Below are positions 43,996-54,786 of a DNA stretch of 64,000 nucleotides, piece after piece; the first letter of the stretch is position 1; the number at the start of each line of letters is the position of its first letter. The stretch spans positions 2,254,001-2,318,000 of the forward strand of contig NW_024468914.1 in NCBI RefSeq assembly GCF_011745365.1, read 5' to 3'. Under the pieces are notes generated by a model that saw nothing but the letters and a program-made list of their open reading frames with translations, made no database searches and had not been told where the DNA came from. This DNA comes from Cryphonectria parasitica EP155. Its lineage: Eukaryota > Ascomycota > Sordariomycetes > Diaporthales > Cryphonectriaceae. A program made the translations under genes and the position numbers.

Positions 43996-44913
43996 ATGTC
44001 CACAGCGACCACCAAAAACGTGGGCGACTTCCCCATCGCCAACAAGATCCTCCTCATCACAGGCGGCGGCTCAGGCATCGGCCTCGCCCTCGCCCGCCAG
44101 TTCCATGCCCGCGGTGGCCGCGTCCTCCTCGGCGACCTGAAACTCACCCCCGCCGCCGAGCAGTTCCTGCACACTACCGAGGTCGACCGCCCCGGTTCCG
44201 CCGTCTTCCGCCGCTGCGACGTGACGCGCTGGCAGGGAGAATCATCTCTGCACGCCCTCATCTCGGCGTCCGTCTTGGAATTCGGTGATGTGCCGGATGT
44301 GTACTGCCCTTGTGCAGGCATCTTTGAGCCGCCCTGGAGTAACTTCTGGGATGACGAGGAGGGACAGGACGATGATGGGGGAAGGGTTGGTGGTTACGCT
44401 GCTGTCCGCATCAACACGGAGCACCCCATCAAGCTCACCCGCCTCGCCTTCCGCGCCCTTGTCGGCGCCGAGAAAAAGGGCGTCGTGCTCCTCGTGGCTT
44501 CCGGCGCCGGCCTGGCGGGGGCCTACGACTGCGCCTTGTACTGCGCGACTAAACATGCCGTCGTGGGCCTGTGCAAGAGCCTAGCCCAGGCGGACCCGGA
44601 CGAGGGCATCAAGGTCGTGTGTATCTGCCCCAATCTGGTGAAGACACCCTTGTGGGAGGAGAGGGAGGACGACAGGGCCAAGTACTACCACTACGACGAG
44701 GAGAGCACGCGCAAGAACACACCTGACGAGGTTGCTGAGGCCATGATGAGGTTAGTGGAGGAGGGACGGTTTAGCGGCGGTACGGTGTATGTCAAGTCGC
44801 CGCAGAGGGAGGAGGTGGTGTTTGAGGGCGGGCAGGCGTCGAGGTTTGAAACTAGCTATCCGAGGGCTGTTCTGGATAAGGAGAGAGGCAAGCCTTGGAA
44901 TGTGGATCTGTGA
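43996..44913 (+). CDS. Short-chain dehydrogenase/reductase (SDR, 15-PGDH-like)
   Basis: This intronless gene encodes 305 residues from the ATG at 43996. An in-frame ATG at 43921 would add 25 residues before the Rossmann start and is less likely. The cofactor motif TGGGSGIG lies at 22-29. The catalytic Ser169, Tyr182 and Lys186 (YCATK) have the correct spacing. Asp47 in GDLKL after the second strand suggests NAD(H) preference. The NNAG structural motif is replaced by CPCAG. SDRs oxidise or reduce alcohols and carbonyls; no specific substrate can be proposed. The C-terminal RFSGGTVYVKS replaces the usual dimerisation end. Confidence 0.9.
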   Translation: MSTATTKNVGDFPIANKILLITGGGSGIGLALARQFHARGGRVLLGDLKLTPAAEQFLHTTEVDRPGSAVFRRCDVTRWQGESSLHALISASVLEFGDVPDVYCPCAGIFEPPWSNFWDDEEGQDDDGGRVGGYAAVRINTEHPIKLTRLAFRALVGAEKKGVVLLVASGAGLAGAYDCALYCATKHAVVGLCKSLAQADPDEGIKVVCICPNLVKTPLWEEREDDRAKYYHYDEESTRKNTPDEVAEAMMRLVEEGRFSGGTVYVKSPQREEVVFEGGQASRFETSYPRAVLDKERGKPWNVDL

Positions 44914-45007
44914 GATTCTTTTTTTACATGTTCCTTTCAAGCCCTTCTCTTAGGCTAGAATGTCCATTCAACGATCTCAGTGCTCGTCGTCATCGTCGTC
45001 GTCGTCG

Positions 45008-45105
<98 letters not shown>

Positions 45106-45368
45106 GCTATCATATGCCGTCCCGGCTCGAAAAGAACTGTGCGAGCTTTTGAGCGCCCCAAGATACAGACTAGACTCCTTCACCTTTCAGACAGACAGCA
45201 GCACTTATCTGCCGGTGAACGCGGAGGGGGGTAAGGGCAGTGCACATAAAGGGTATCGTACAAAAGCAAAAGGGGAAGAAAGAAAATCCTCCAAAACGCA
45301 GATCGAACAGGAAAGAAGAAAAGATGTAATCCCCATGAACACCTGAGCACCTCGTGGCTGCTGACGCC
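44914..45368. other. Convergent 3' region dominated by the TCA repeat
   Basis: The 455 bases hold the trinucleotide repeat and the two 3' UTRs. Frames through the repeat encode only homopolymers and were not called. Confidence 0.7.
44984..45106. repeat. 41-unit TCA/TCG trinucleotide repeat
   Basis: Eight mixed TCG/TCA units are followed by 32 uninterrupted TCA units and one TCG. It lies between the stop codons of two convergent genes, in or near both 3' UTRs. It gives open frames in all directions but no gene. Confidence 0.95.
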
Positions 45369-46864
45369 CTAGAATGTCCACCCTCCGCCGTCAAATTCCT
45401 CCTCCTCCTTGATCACTTTCTCCAGGGCGGCGGGGCCCTTCTCCCTCTTGACCATCCTATCCAGGACTGTGCCGTCTTTCTCCTTAATGTACGTGAAGAT
45501 GTCGTTGGAGCTGTAGAGTGAGGCCCTCAGGCCCCAGGGATTGTCGGCGCCGATTCCCAGATAAGTCCACGCATCTATTCGGATCAAGACAAGAATAAAT
45601 CGCGAGTCAGTCACGGGGAGAGCTGGTGATGGTAGTAGACAGAGCAGGCCTGACTGCTGGATAAGGGGTCTGGGACATTTAAGAAGACTTACCTGTCTTA
45701 TAGTAGACCTGCTGGCGCCTGGGGCCGGTACGCACGAGCTCTAGCTGCCTCATGCGGTTCAGCACGCGGGCGACGTCGTCCCGGTCGCCAAAGTCGTACG
45801 TGTAGATGCAGATGAGCCGGGACCTGGTCGAGCCCCTGTGCTCGCGGGGTGCGACCTTGGCCGCGATGCCGAGCTCGTTTCTAACGGTTGCCTGCACCAC
45901 CGTGGCCCAGACACTGTCGACGTAGGCGGGATCGATGAAGAGCATCCACTAGACGGATGGCCCTCTGCTGTCAGCGAGGCCAAGAGAGGAAGAGGAATAA
46001 TAAGAATAAATAAGAAACCAAAGGAAAAAGAAGGGGAAGAGAAGAGGAAGGGAGAAAAAAAAAAGCAAAGCGAGAAAAAAAAGAGAGAGAGAACTGCTCG
46101 CTCACCTTTCCCGTCCGCACCCTCAACACATTGGCCAGCATCAACAGATCATTCACACACGCCTCCCTCTGCTTCGCAACCTCCCTATTCACCACCGCCC
46201 TCGACGGGCCCCCAAAGAACCCCCCGCCGCCGCCGCCGCCGCCGCTCAGGCCCTGGCCCTGGCCGCCACCGCCCGCCTTCTCCTCCACCTCCCGCAGCAG
46301 ATCCCCAAACATCTCCAGCCTCGCCCCGCCGCCCTCGACAAACCTGCCGACCTCGGCCCCGAACTCCTCGGGCGCCTCCTCGCCGCCACGATCCGCGCGC
46401 GGGATGTACGGGTTGGCGACGTAGATCCAGGGGAGGATGCCCGGGACGGCGTCTGTCGTGGAGGGTGGGAGACGGTCTAGGAAGGACTGGGTGGTCTCGC
46501 TCAGCTGCTTGGCGCAAGCCGTGCGGCCCTCGTAAGGGTTGTGCAGGCTGCTGGAGGTGGTGGCGGGGGCGAGGGGAGGTGGAGAGCTGGGTTCTTGTTT
46601 CATTTTTGTTGTTTTTGTTGTTGTTGTTGTTGTAGTAGTAGTAATAGTAGCTGCTGGTGAAGCCGTTTTGGTGATAGAGCGGCTCTGCCAGTAGTTGGCT
46701 GGGCTAAAGGATGACAGGCGTGCTTCGAGGTCCTGCACCTCGTCTTTGTCACCTGTGTGGCGTGTTGTCTTAAGTGAGCCGCTGGTACCCCAAAGTGGGA
46801 AGGTGAGGAGGCGGATCAATCGGTTTTATGAGCACCCACCGTAGAAGTCCGAGTCTGAGTCCAT
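45369..46864 (-). CDS. DUF1917 protein, BLES03/C11orf68-like
   Basis: Four exons, 46864-46840, 46752-46106, 45948-45693 and 45574-45369, give 377 residues with matching phases (introns 87, 157 and 118 nt). The first coding exon is only 25 nt and encodes an acidic MDSDSDFYG start. The recognisable core comprises NYWQSR, NPYEGR, PWIYVANPY and, after the last large intron, WMLFIDPAYVDSVWATV, GIAAKVAP, ICIYTYDFGDRDDVARVLNRM and GLRASLYSS. This matches the DUF1917 family (human C11orf68), whose fold resembles nucleic-acid-binding eIF4E-like proteins. The biochemical role is unknown. A Gly-rich insert (GGGGGGGGFFGG) and a poly-Thr run from a GTT repeat interrupt the less conserved N-terminal half. 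Confidence 0.88.
46610..46652. repeat. (GTT)n/(GTA)n trinucleotide tract in the DUF1917 gene
   Basis: On the coding strand it encodes a poly-Thr run in exon 2. Confidence 0.85.
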
Positions 46865-47403
46865 CGCATGTACAGTATGAGATCCCGTGTGCTAAGTACT
46901 TTATGTAATAGGGGTTTTTCCCGCGACGGGTCTAGAAACCACAGAGGCATGGAGAAAGTGCAGAGAAGCAGACTCTTATTTCTGCACATGTTCTTCTTCC
47001 CCGCAAGGTTGCAGCTTTGCCAACTTTACTTTTTCTCTGCAACATGAGGTCAAAGGCACCCTGATCCAGCAGGGGGTTTGACTGGGTGTTGAGTTGTCCC
47101 GGGATGCATTTAAGCGGAGCTCCTGGAACCTTAACTGGACCTTGACGATATGGCCCTACAACCCTGGAGCCTTGACTCTAAAACCCTAGAAGTTCTTCAC
47201 TATAACCCTATAGCTCTAGAGGCTGGCTGGCTGTTGTAGGTGAAATCTCTCACTTTTCACCTCAGCCTTGCCATATCGTGTGAGTGGCATGTAAGCCTCC
47301 CCATGATTTATACCCTCAATCCAATTTATTTGATATTTATTTATTTTTCCCTCTTCCAAGAAGTGATAATTACTAAGATCATAAAAGGGCACTTCAATTA
47401 GAT
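46865..47403. other. Divergent promoter region of DUF1917 and DPH7 genes
   Basis: These 539 bases include several AACCCTA-like pieces (47156-47215) that are not in a regular telomeric array. No gene is seen. Confidence 0.55.
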
Positions 47404-48933
47404 ATGGCAAGTCTACAGGGCGAGAGTATCTCGTCCATGCAGTCGATGGTCCTCGATCTTCCCCCAAGCTGCATCGAGTTTTGCCCTGCACACCCATCAT
47501 ATTTCGTGGTTGGAACATATCATCTCGAAAAGGAAGCCGACGAACCACCAAGTAGCACAGAAACACCAGGAGATAACGATGAGGACCCATCTGAGACCAA
47601 GGCCGGCAGCCAATCTCAGAGTAGAAACGGCAGCCTGATTGTCTTTGAGCTTCAAGACGGACAAGTGTAGGAAACATGAACCCTGCTCACATGGAATGCC
47701 ATGCTCATACTCTCTAGACATGCCGTCCAAACCATCCCTCAGCCTTCCGCCGTTTTCGATCTACACTTCCAGCCACAAGGTGACAAAGGCGACATCTGCG
47801 CCGCAGTATCGAGCACAGGAACAATTTCCTTCTTCAAACTCTTGCCTCCTTCTCCTCCTGCAGGGACAGGACCTCGAGGCCAGGACGATGAGACATCAGA
47901 ACCGAGAGGAGAGATCCTCAGGCCCCTGAGCGTCCTGCGGATACCAGATCTGGGCGAGGACATCCTCTTCACGTATTTTGCCTGGCACCCCACCGACGCC
48001 GGCCTCATGGCCATCACCACAGCCGGCGGGCAGGTCATCCTCGTCCAGATCCACGATGACTACCAGGGCCTCGACGTATCGCACGAGTCTCTCCTCGAGC
48101 ACAGTATGGAGGCCTGGGTCGCTGCCTTCTCCTCGCCACCACCACCGCCACCATCACCACCCGCCGAGTCCACCCCACCCCCCTACACAGTCTTCTCCGG
48201 TGGCGACGACTCGGCACTAAAGTACACCACCCTCAACTCCTCATTTAATCCATACACCCCAGTTACAGACGACAACGACAACGACGACGACGACGACGAC
48301 AACAACAACAACTTCACCAAGACCCTCACACCCTACCCCGCCATCACACTGACCAACCACACCGCAGGCGTGACCGCCCTCCTCCCGCTCTACCTGCCAG
48401 CCTCCCCTCACCACCACCACCAACACCTGATCCTTCTCCTCACAGGCAGCTACGACGACACCCTCCGCGTCTTCACCATCGAGCCCCTACACACCACCTA
48501 CGGCGCGCGCAAGGCGACCCTCCTCGCAGAGATCAACCTCGGCGGCGGCGTCTGGCGGCTGAACGCCATCGGCAATCCTGTAGCTGTCGCCGGGAGAGGT
48601 GGAGCGTGGGAGGTCATTGTGCTCGCCTCGTGTATGCACGCCGGCCCGCGGGTGCTGAGGATCCGGGGGGTCGGCGGACAGGAGGAGGAGGAGGAGGAGG
48701 GGGGGGGGAGAGGTGCGGCTGTGAATGTGAACGTGGAAGTGGATGTGTTGGGGCGGTTTGAGGAGCACAAGAGTATGAACTACGGGAGCGACTGGTCTAG
48801 GATCGAGAGCAGGCTGGTCCCTTCGGCGGGCGAGAAGAGGGGTGAGGTCTTGTGTGTTTCGACGAGTTTTTATGACAGGCTGCTTTGTGTTTGGAAGTGC
48901 AAGTTGCCTGCTCGAGAGGGCGACATAAATTGA
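47404..48933 (+). CDS. DPH7: Diphthine methyltransferase Dph7 homologue (WD40)
   Basis: Two exons, 47404-47666 and 47718-48933 (51-nt intron, GTAGGA..CTAG), give 492 residues. The family demethylates the methylated diphthine intermediate on eEF2 so that diphthamide can be completed. The protein starts with the conserved LPPSCIEFCPAHP strand. WD-like blades include DLHFQP, VFSGGDDSALKYT, LLTGSYDDTLRVF and the diagnostic C-terminal HKSMNYGSDW and STSFYDRLLCVWK. A DN-rich run (DDNDNDDDDDDNNNN region) and a glutamate run come from trinucleotide repeats in loops. The exon 1 junction restores the valine codon before HAVQTIPQ. The gene converges with GAA1 at a distance of only 211 bases. Confidence 0.9.
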
Positions 48934-49144
48934 CCATACAGTTCGAGAGCAGATGAGATGTAAGCAGGCGAGTTGAGGAAGAAGGCAGTTTGTTGGGACC
49001 ACGACATGCAGCAAAGAGGAATGCTCTGCGCCCGTTTGTAGAATATTCTTGTTGAGAAATTGTATTCGAAATTGGGGCCCCCAAAACTAAAAAAGGCACC
49101 TTGTTGTAGTCAAATGCTACTTCACCGAGATCCAGTCATACTAT

Positions 49145-51201
49145 CTATCGCGTTCCCACGCCTTTGGCTCCCGGTCTCCCCAGCACAACAACTGCACCGA
49201 CCAACCAGGCTGGCCACCACACGCCCCAGACAACCACGCTGGTATACATGCCCCAGACCCTCCACCCGAACGCCGCCTCCTGAAGCAGCTCGCCGACGCT
49301 ACTACTCGCCAGCCCGCCGTGCCAGTATATCGACCAACCCGCAAAGACGGCCGTCGGCGCGACGAGATTCAGCAGCACGGTGCATAGCCAGCGTAGGGCC
49401 GGCAGCTTGGGCCACGGCCGCATGAAGGACAGTGGGGAGGACAGCAGTCCGACCATGAGGGAGAGGGAGAAGTTGAGGGTGGCCAGGGAGGAGAGGAACA
49501 TGCCGAGGAGGAGGAGGGAGAAGCACTGCATGAGCGAGTATTGCTGAAGCGTAGGGTGGAAGTTGGTGGTGAGGAGATGGCTGATGATGTGTGGGAGGAA
49601 GACGTTCAACACGGTGAAAACTGCGAAGAGCGGGGTGTGCATCTGAATACAGGTTTTTGTCAGGTTTTCTTGTTTTCATCTCGGGTTGCACGGTGGAGGT
49701 GATCAGAACTTACCCCTGCAGGCACATGGTTGAAAACATAGAATGGCACCACGCCGAGGAACTGACATCCTGCCACCAGGGCCAGCGGCAAGGACACGTT
49801 CCTCTCCGTAGCGGGCGTCATGCGCGCGTCGGCAGGGCCCTTCTCCACTGCTGCCTTGACCTCGCTCTTGCTCTCCTGCTTCTCACCCTTCTTCCCGACA
49901 GCCTGGTCGTCCTGCTGTCCGCTCTTTACCCAGAGCGAGATGGAGATAATCGTGAAATTGGCCGCAATCAGCATCGCGCTCGGCAGGTATGTGCCAATGC
50001 TGACGAACCGGTCCCGGTGCATCAACAGGTAGAAGAAGAAGCTCTGGTGCAGGTGCTCCAGCAGGTTGTTCAGGCTGCGGAACGTCCCCTCGACCACCCT
50101 GCCCATGGCCATCTCGTCCTGCCACCCGTCGCCATAAGGCCGAAGGGTGACGGCATCGACGTGGTAAGGAATAAAGCAGCTGTGTGGGCCGCTGGCCACG
50201 CCCAGCCCCTGCTTCATCATCCCGCGCAGCATGGTGCGGAGCCTGTCCTCGTAGCTGTCGCTGTGGCCCCACATCTCCTGGATGCTGACGCCGATGCCCA
50301 TCTGACCGGCGGCGATGGAGACGACGCTGTTGATGAGGTCGAGGTTGGGCAGCTGGCCGTTGATGCCGTCGTAGACAATGTGCACGGACGAGAAGCGAGT
50401 CTCCTGCGCGTAATCCAGCGCAATGGCCCCCTGCAGCGCGCCGGACTTGACGGGCAGCGAGTCGATGTGGCGCGTGTCGTGTGCGTCGTGGTACGCATCC
50501 ACCCACGCCTGCGGGCCCGCGAGGCTGTCGGGCGTGACCAGCAGTATGATGTCCTTGGACCAGAGCGACCACCTCCGAAAGTACCGCGCCAGCGTCAGCA
50601 GCAGCGCCACGCCGTGCTTGTTGAGCTCGCCCCTGACGTTCTGCCACGCTGCGACGAGAACGATGGCCTCGGTCGCATCTCCCCTAGGGGCATGCAGGAT
50701 GGCATAGACATTCTCGCCCGCGTACTTTTCTCCGGACACCGAGTACGTGAAATTCTGTCGCCCGACCTTCAAGCCATTGCCCTTGAACATCTCTTCCAGG
50801 CCGTCGTTTATCTCATAATTATTCTTCTTCCCTGGCACGCCCTCCTCCTGACCGTCTGGCCCATCGTGTATTGGTGAGGCGAGGGCGTCTACCTCGTGTT
50901 TGTAGGCCCGGAATACGTTCTGGTCGCTTCCCCCAAAGTATGTATGTACCTGGCCCGGCAGTAGAGCGTTTTCCGAGATATATGTCCTTCGACTGTAGTC
51001 ATTCTGTGGCAGCATAAGGAGCCAGGCGACACCGACGACGATGCAGAGCAGGGAGACGTAAGGGGGGAGTTTGAGGAGGCGTGGATCGCCGCGGAGGCGC
51101 AGGGCCCCGGCTGAAGAGGAGGTTTTAGTCGTCCGTTGGGACCTGAAATCGCAGGGTTAGAGAAGGGGTGTTCTGTGGGACTCACATATGAGGCGTGGCA
51201 T
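49145..51201 (-). CDS. GAA1: GPI transamidase subunit Gaa1
   Basis: Three exons, 51201-51186 (16 nt), 51110-49714 and 49642-49145, give 636 residues. Gaa1 is part of the ER membrane complex that attaches GPI anchors to proteins. The start reads MPRLISGALRLRGDPRLLKLPP, then a membrane segment (about 23-41) and the very conserved SRRTYISENALLPGQVHTYFGG. The lumenal M28-peptidase-like domain includes AAWQNVRGELNKHGVALLLTLARYFRRW and KDIILLVTPDS. The C-terminal third carries several membrane helices. Intron 1 (51111-51185) must use the second AG (CTTCAG); the first AG, 31 bases earlier, puts the ATG out of frame. Intron 2 is 71 nt. Confidence 0.94.
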
Positions 51202-51868
51202 CCTGAGTCAAGGAGGTGTGCGAGCAAAAGCGATGCGATGCGATGCGCCGCGCTGCGTGGCCTGTGAAGGGGCTCAGGGGGGTTGTTGTCGAGGTTCAAG
51301 AAGGAGCGGAATGGGCTGTGCGGGAGCCCGCCAACTCTCAATGCGTGAGAGTGTCTTCAGCAAATGTTATGATGCCACGAGATCCATAGGTACGTTGTAC
51401 AAGATGGCGGCAGGAAGTGTCACATGGCTACTGTACAGAGCTCCAGCGAGCTCGGAATGAAATTCAAGACACAGCGCGCGCACGCAAGGTGTAAGCGCAC
51501 AGGGTCCAGCTTATTTACATGGGCCTGGAGCTTGTGATTGCATATCTCAGCCCCGTTACATGCAAGTCATCAGCAGCCCGCGAAACTCCCCTCGCAACAA
51601 AGGTCAAATGGAGTTAATATTATCTTACAGAGCAAGCAAGCGAACTTGATAGCCCGTGACTTTGAATTTGAACCCTTTTTTTGAAATGTGAGCATTGAAA
51701 GACCATCAAGGTCGTTCATCCGCTATGCAAATATTTTTTTGGCCGTCCCTATTTCACCAATCAAGAATGCTTTGCTGATATGTTTCAAGTGACAATCGTC
51801 CCAGTCGGAAGACTCTGCCACGAGAATATACATCATGAGGAAGAAAAACCCCGAATCACCTCTTGTTC
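51202..51868. other. GAA1 promoter and RBD2 3' region
   Basis: A CGATG tetra/pentamer repeat lies near 51230-51246. No gene is seen in these 667 bases. Confidence 0.55.
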
Positions 51869-52996
51869 CTATGGCCCCAGCCTCTGCGTAGATCCTACAA
51901 CCCCCAAAGCCACACCTGGTACCCCAGGAGAATTCGTGCTGGGCAGAACCCCAAACCGGCCGTACGTCTTTTGATCCACACTCACGTACCGCGGCAGCCT
52001 CTGCAGCAGTTTCAACTTGGCTTCGATGAAGCGAAGGGCCTTCTCCGGCGGAGCGAGGAACTTCATGTAGCCGAGGCCACCTACATGGTCATGTCAGCCA
52101 ACGTTCCCGCCGTGGTAATCATCCAGTAGCCCGAAACCATACGATGTAGGCGAAACGAGGGGTTGCCGTCAAGATAATACTCACATATATATCCAATACA
52201 CAGCCCGCATATATGGCCCAACAGACTCGTACTCGGCACCAGGGCCGATAATACCACAGCCAACAAAAGGGGAGTGGTCCACGTCGGAATATGATATGTC
52301 GCGATCACAAAATGTGGGTTCGTCTTATATGTGCGGATCGCCTCCATGCCGATCAGCAGAAAGAACCAGACGCTGGCGCCCATAACGGCGGTGTTGGAAT
52401 GGAGAATATAGTTTTCAACGAGTATGTACAGTGCGGCCGGGAAGGTCGAGAAAGCTGAAGCGGTCGCACAAGTCAGTCAGATTGTCCGAGAAGGTAAAGA
52501 ATAGAAGGAATGATAGTGCTCACGGCCTAAGAACAACGCAAGCGCCGTAAGCGTCCCATATTCGCTCTCAAAGCGTTCCAGAAGTGGTGTCAGGGCCAGG
52601 ACGTTCGTGGCCATGTGTATAAAGCCCAGGTGTATGAATGGGTAGGTGTTCGTTCGATATACTGCGCACGGCAAAAGCTGTCAGGCCATAGTCCCATCTC
52701 CCACAGCCCCTCAAATCGTCACGCAACCGTCTCCGTCGCAAGGTCCTCCACCAAGGTCTCAAAAGAGGAGGTAGACCATCAGTATTTGGGTTTCGCGACT
52801 CACAGCTGGTGATTCCGACCTCCTCCGGCACAAGCGCACCCCAGGCCTTCACGTCCCACCTGGCACCCGCCACGAACCCCACGAACCATGTGGCGATTAT
52901 CGCCAAGATGAACAGCCTTGTCAGCAGCGGGAGCCTGTATACATAAGACCGTGCGCGCACGGCGCTGAACTGCGAGGGAATTGAGATGGTCGGCAT
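51869..52996 (-). CDS. RBD2: Rhomboid-type serine protease Rbd2
   Basis: Four exons, 52996-52804, 52661-52524, 52454-52185 and 52080-51869, give 270 residues, with introns of 142, 69 and 104 nt. Rhomboids cleave substrates inside membranes. The catalytic dyad is Ser138 in GASVW and His191 in GHICG, on separate predicted helices. The HLGFIHMATN block corresponds to the conserved rhomboid helix 2. Six hydrophobic helices are apparent. Fungal Rbd2 acts in the Golgi and in sterol-responsive (SREBP) activation in some species. The conserved tail FLAPPEKALRF..YVSVDQKTYGRFGVLP identifies the Rbd2 subgroup. An unspliced exon 3 would end in a short tail of intron-derived sequence after GYI. Confidence 0.93.
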
Positions 52997-54305
52997 GGTT
53001 TGTGATGGCTTGGAGTCTCCTGCCCCTCTCTTCCGATCCTCCTTTCCACCTCCAAGAGTGGTATTTCCAAGGGCCCGAGGCGAACTGTTGCGGTCGGAAT
53101 TTCAGGTTCCGAAGATCGTCCAAGGAGGCTGATGCGCGGGCACGTGTCCTCTCGGGGAATGGATTCCGTTATAACGGTATTGCTTGTCGTTTCAGAGTCT
53201 CGACGGATTTGTCTGGCCAGCTCGCGACCATCTTCAAAGGGAATGTCCACCTGCGAAATCACTTATGCTCTGCTGGTCTGGATGATGCAGGAGAGCAAGG
53301 TGGGAGACGGCAGCATGGAAATCGCTTGAACAAGCTAGTACCTTGGGGTCCCGGATTGCGGCGGTTCACTAGCTATCTGGCAACTCCGCTAACTGCTTAT
53401 CGATAATCTCTTCACTTAGCGGGGACATGCTTGTACCATGCGTTCAACCCCCAATTCGTCGTCTAGGCGCAAACTCGACTTTATTAATGGACAGAGACGA
53501 GTGGCGTTCATGGTTGGAGGGTTTGGGAAAATGAATGGAAAACAGCATTTTGTTTAGTGGTGTCTCGTATTGCTCAAATACTCGCGCTTGTTCGAGTCTG
53601 GACAACGACTTGTAGGCGTAACGAATCACTTGCTCTGTTGAGTCCGCGAGGTTCTAGGTCTCAGGACGGCCCACGGTGTGCTATTACTTTGATCAGACTA
53701 CCACCGTTTTATGTACGCCTTTTGGAGTTCAATCTTCAATACTAGAGGTGCACTGAACTGAGAGCTCGTGACTCCGCAGTTCTGTTCACGCCAACGAATT
53801 GGAAATGGCCGGGTGAGACTGACATCCCATTGCGAGTTGGCGATGTACATCGTCTCTCGACCTACTGTCATCTTGTCCCCCTGCATCAGCCTCAACGCCA
53901 TGCCTGACACTCCTTCTCAGGCTGCCTCTGTTGATATTTCGATATATCGACGCCTTGGCATATCCTGGTATATGAGGCAAAGCCACTCGCTACCTCGCGC
54001 GCTCGTGATACCTCTTATTAAGTCGCTTCTCGTCGTCTTTGACCATTGCAGACCGACCATGTCGTGGTGATTCGCCAAAATTAACCCTCGTAATGTCCAC
54101 ATGTCCCATGCTGGGAGCCTTGGCCATCCTGGATCCCATTACCGTGGAGCCTTCATCCGCAGAATTGTGAGGCCCACACTGCAAATATTGAAGCTGAGGC
54201 TACCGCCCACCGTTCAAGGTTCTGAAGCCGCAAGGATAAGACTGACTTCAGTCACAAGAGTAAACTCGAATGAGTCTGGTTCAATGTGCACTCTTTCTCT
54301 CTCTC
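52997..54305. other. RBD2 promoter region and BUD20 3' side
   Basis: Spacer of 1.3 kb. Small frames on both strands (up to 141 codons) have no domain and no consistent codon use. Nothing else is recognised. Confidence 0.55.
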
Positions 54306-54786
54306 TCAAGACATGTCGACGTCGCTCGCTTGGACCTTGGATGGGCCCTTGTTGTCAGTCCACAAACCGACTGCAGCCTCGGCATCCTTCTGGGTGTATG
54401 GCTCCTCCTTCAACTGCTTGACCCTACACAGAGACCAATTAGGCCTAATAGTCCACTTCATGCACCCTAGGACACGAAAGGTTCAACTCACCTCCGCTTG
54501 TGAGGCTTGCCCCGCCTGTGGACAACGAGCGTCGTCTCCGTATCAAACCACTTGGCACATTCGGTACAGTAGTGCCTGCCCAAGCCAGGAAGGTCCTCAG
54601 GGGCCTTTGTGTCCTTGTATTGTTTCAGGTGCTTAGGCGACAGGATATCGGCCTTGATCTGGTCAATGTCCCTGCGAGCAGTCAGTTTCATGGCCATCGA
54701 TCTCGTGAGAAAGGAAGGATCCATCCACAAACGTACCTCTTGTACCGCCTAGTCTTGGTGATAGTCCGTTTGTTCGGAACGCCCAT
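54306..54786 (-). CDS. BUD20: Bud20/ZNF593-like C2H2 protein, pre-60S export factor
   Basis: Three exons, 54786-54737, 54671-54492 and 54423-54306, give 115 residues; none of the exons alone is an obvious gene. Bud20 binds pre-60S ribosomal particles and helps their nuclear export. The basic start MGVPNKRTITKTRRYKR is followed by DIDQIKADI. A C2H2 finger (C52, C55, H68, H74) lies in GRHYCTECAKWF..HRRGKPHKRR, and then the conserved VKQLKEEPYTQKDAEAAVG. Both introns split Arg codons as AG|G, with donors GTACGT and GTGAGT. The protein ends in a short acidic tail. It is divergent from aconitase across 2.1 kb. Confidence 0.93.

Noticed and set aside
44895..45346. Open frames through the TCA repeat (poly-His, poly-Met, poly-Asp, poly-Ser, poly-Ile)
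   Set aside because: They are produced by the trinucleotide repeat itself in every frame and have no flanking conserved sequence.
47156..47215. AACCCTA-like pieces resembling telomere repeats
   Set aside because: They are scattered and irregular, with no tandem TTAGGG array. Similar singles occur elsewhere in the window.
51142..51190. GAA1 start codon assembled across an intron (AT|G)
   Set aside because: Using the second acceptor at 51110 links the ordinary ATG at 51201 in frame to the conserved Gaa1 N-terminus, so no split start codon is needed.
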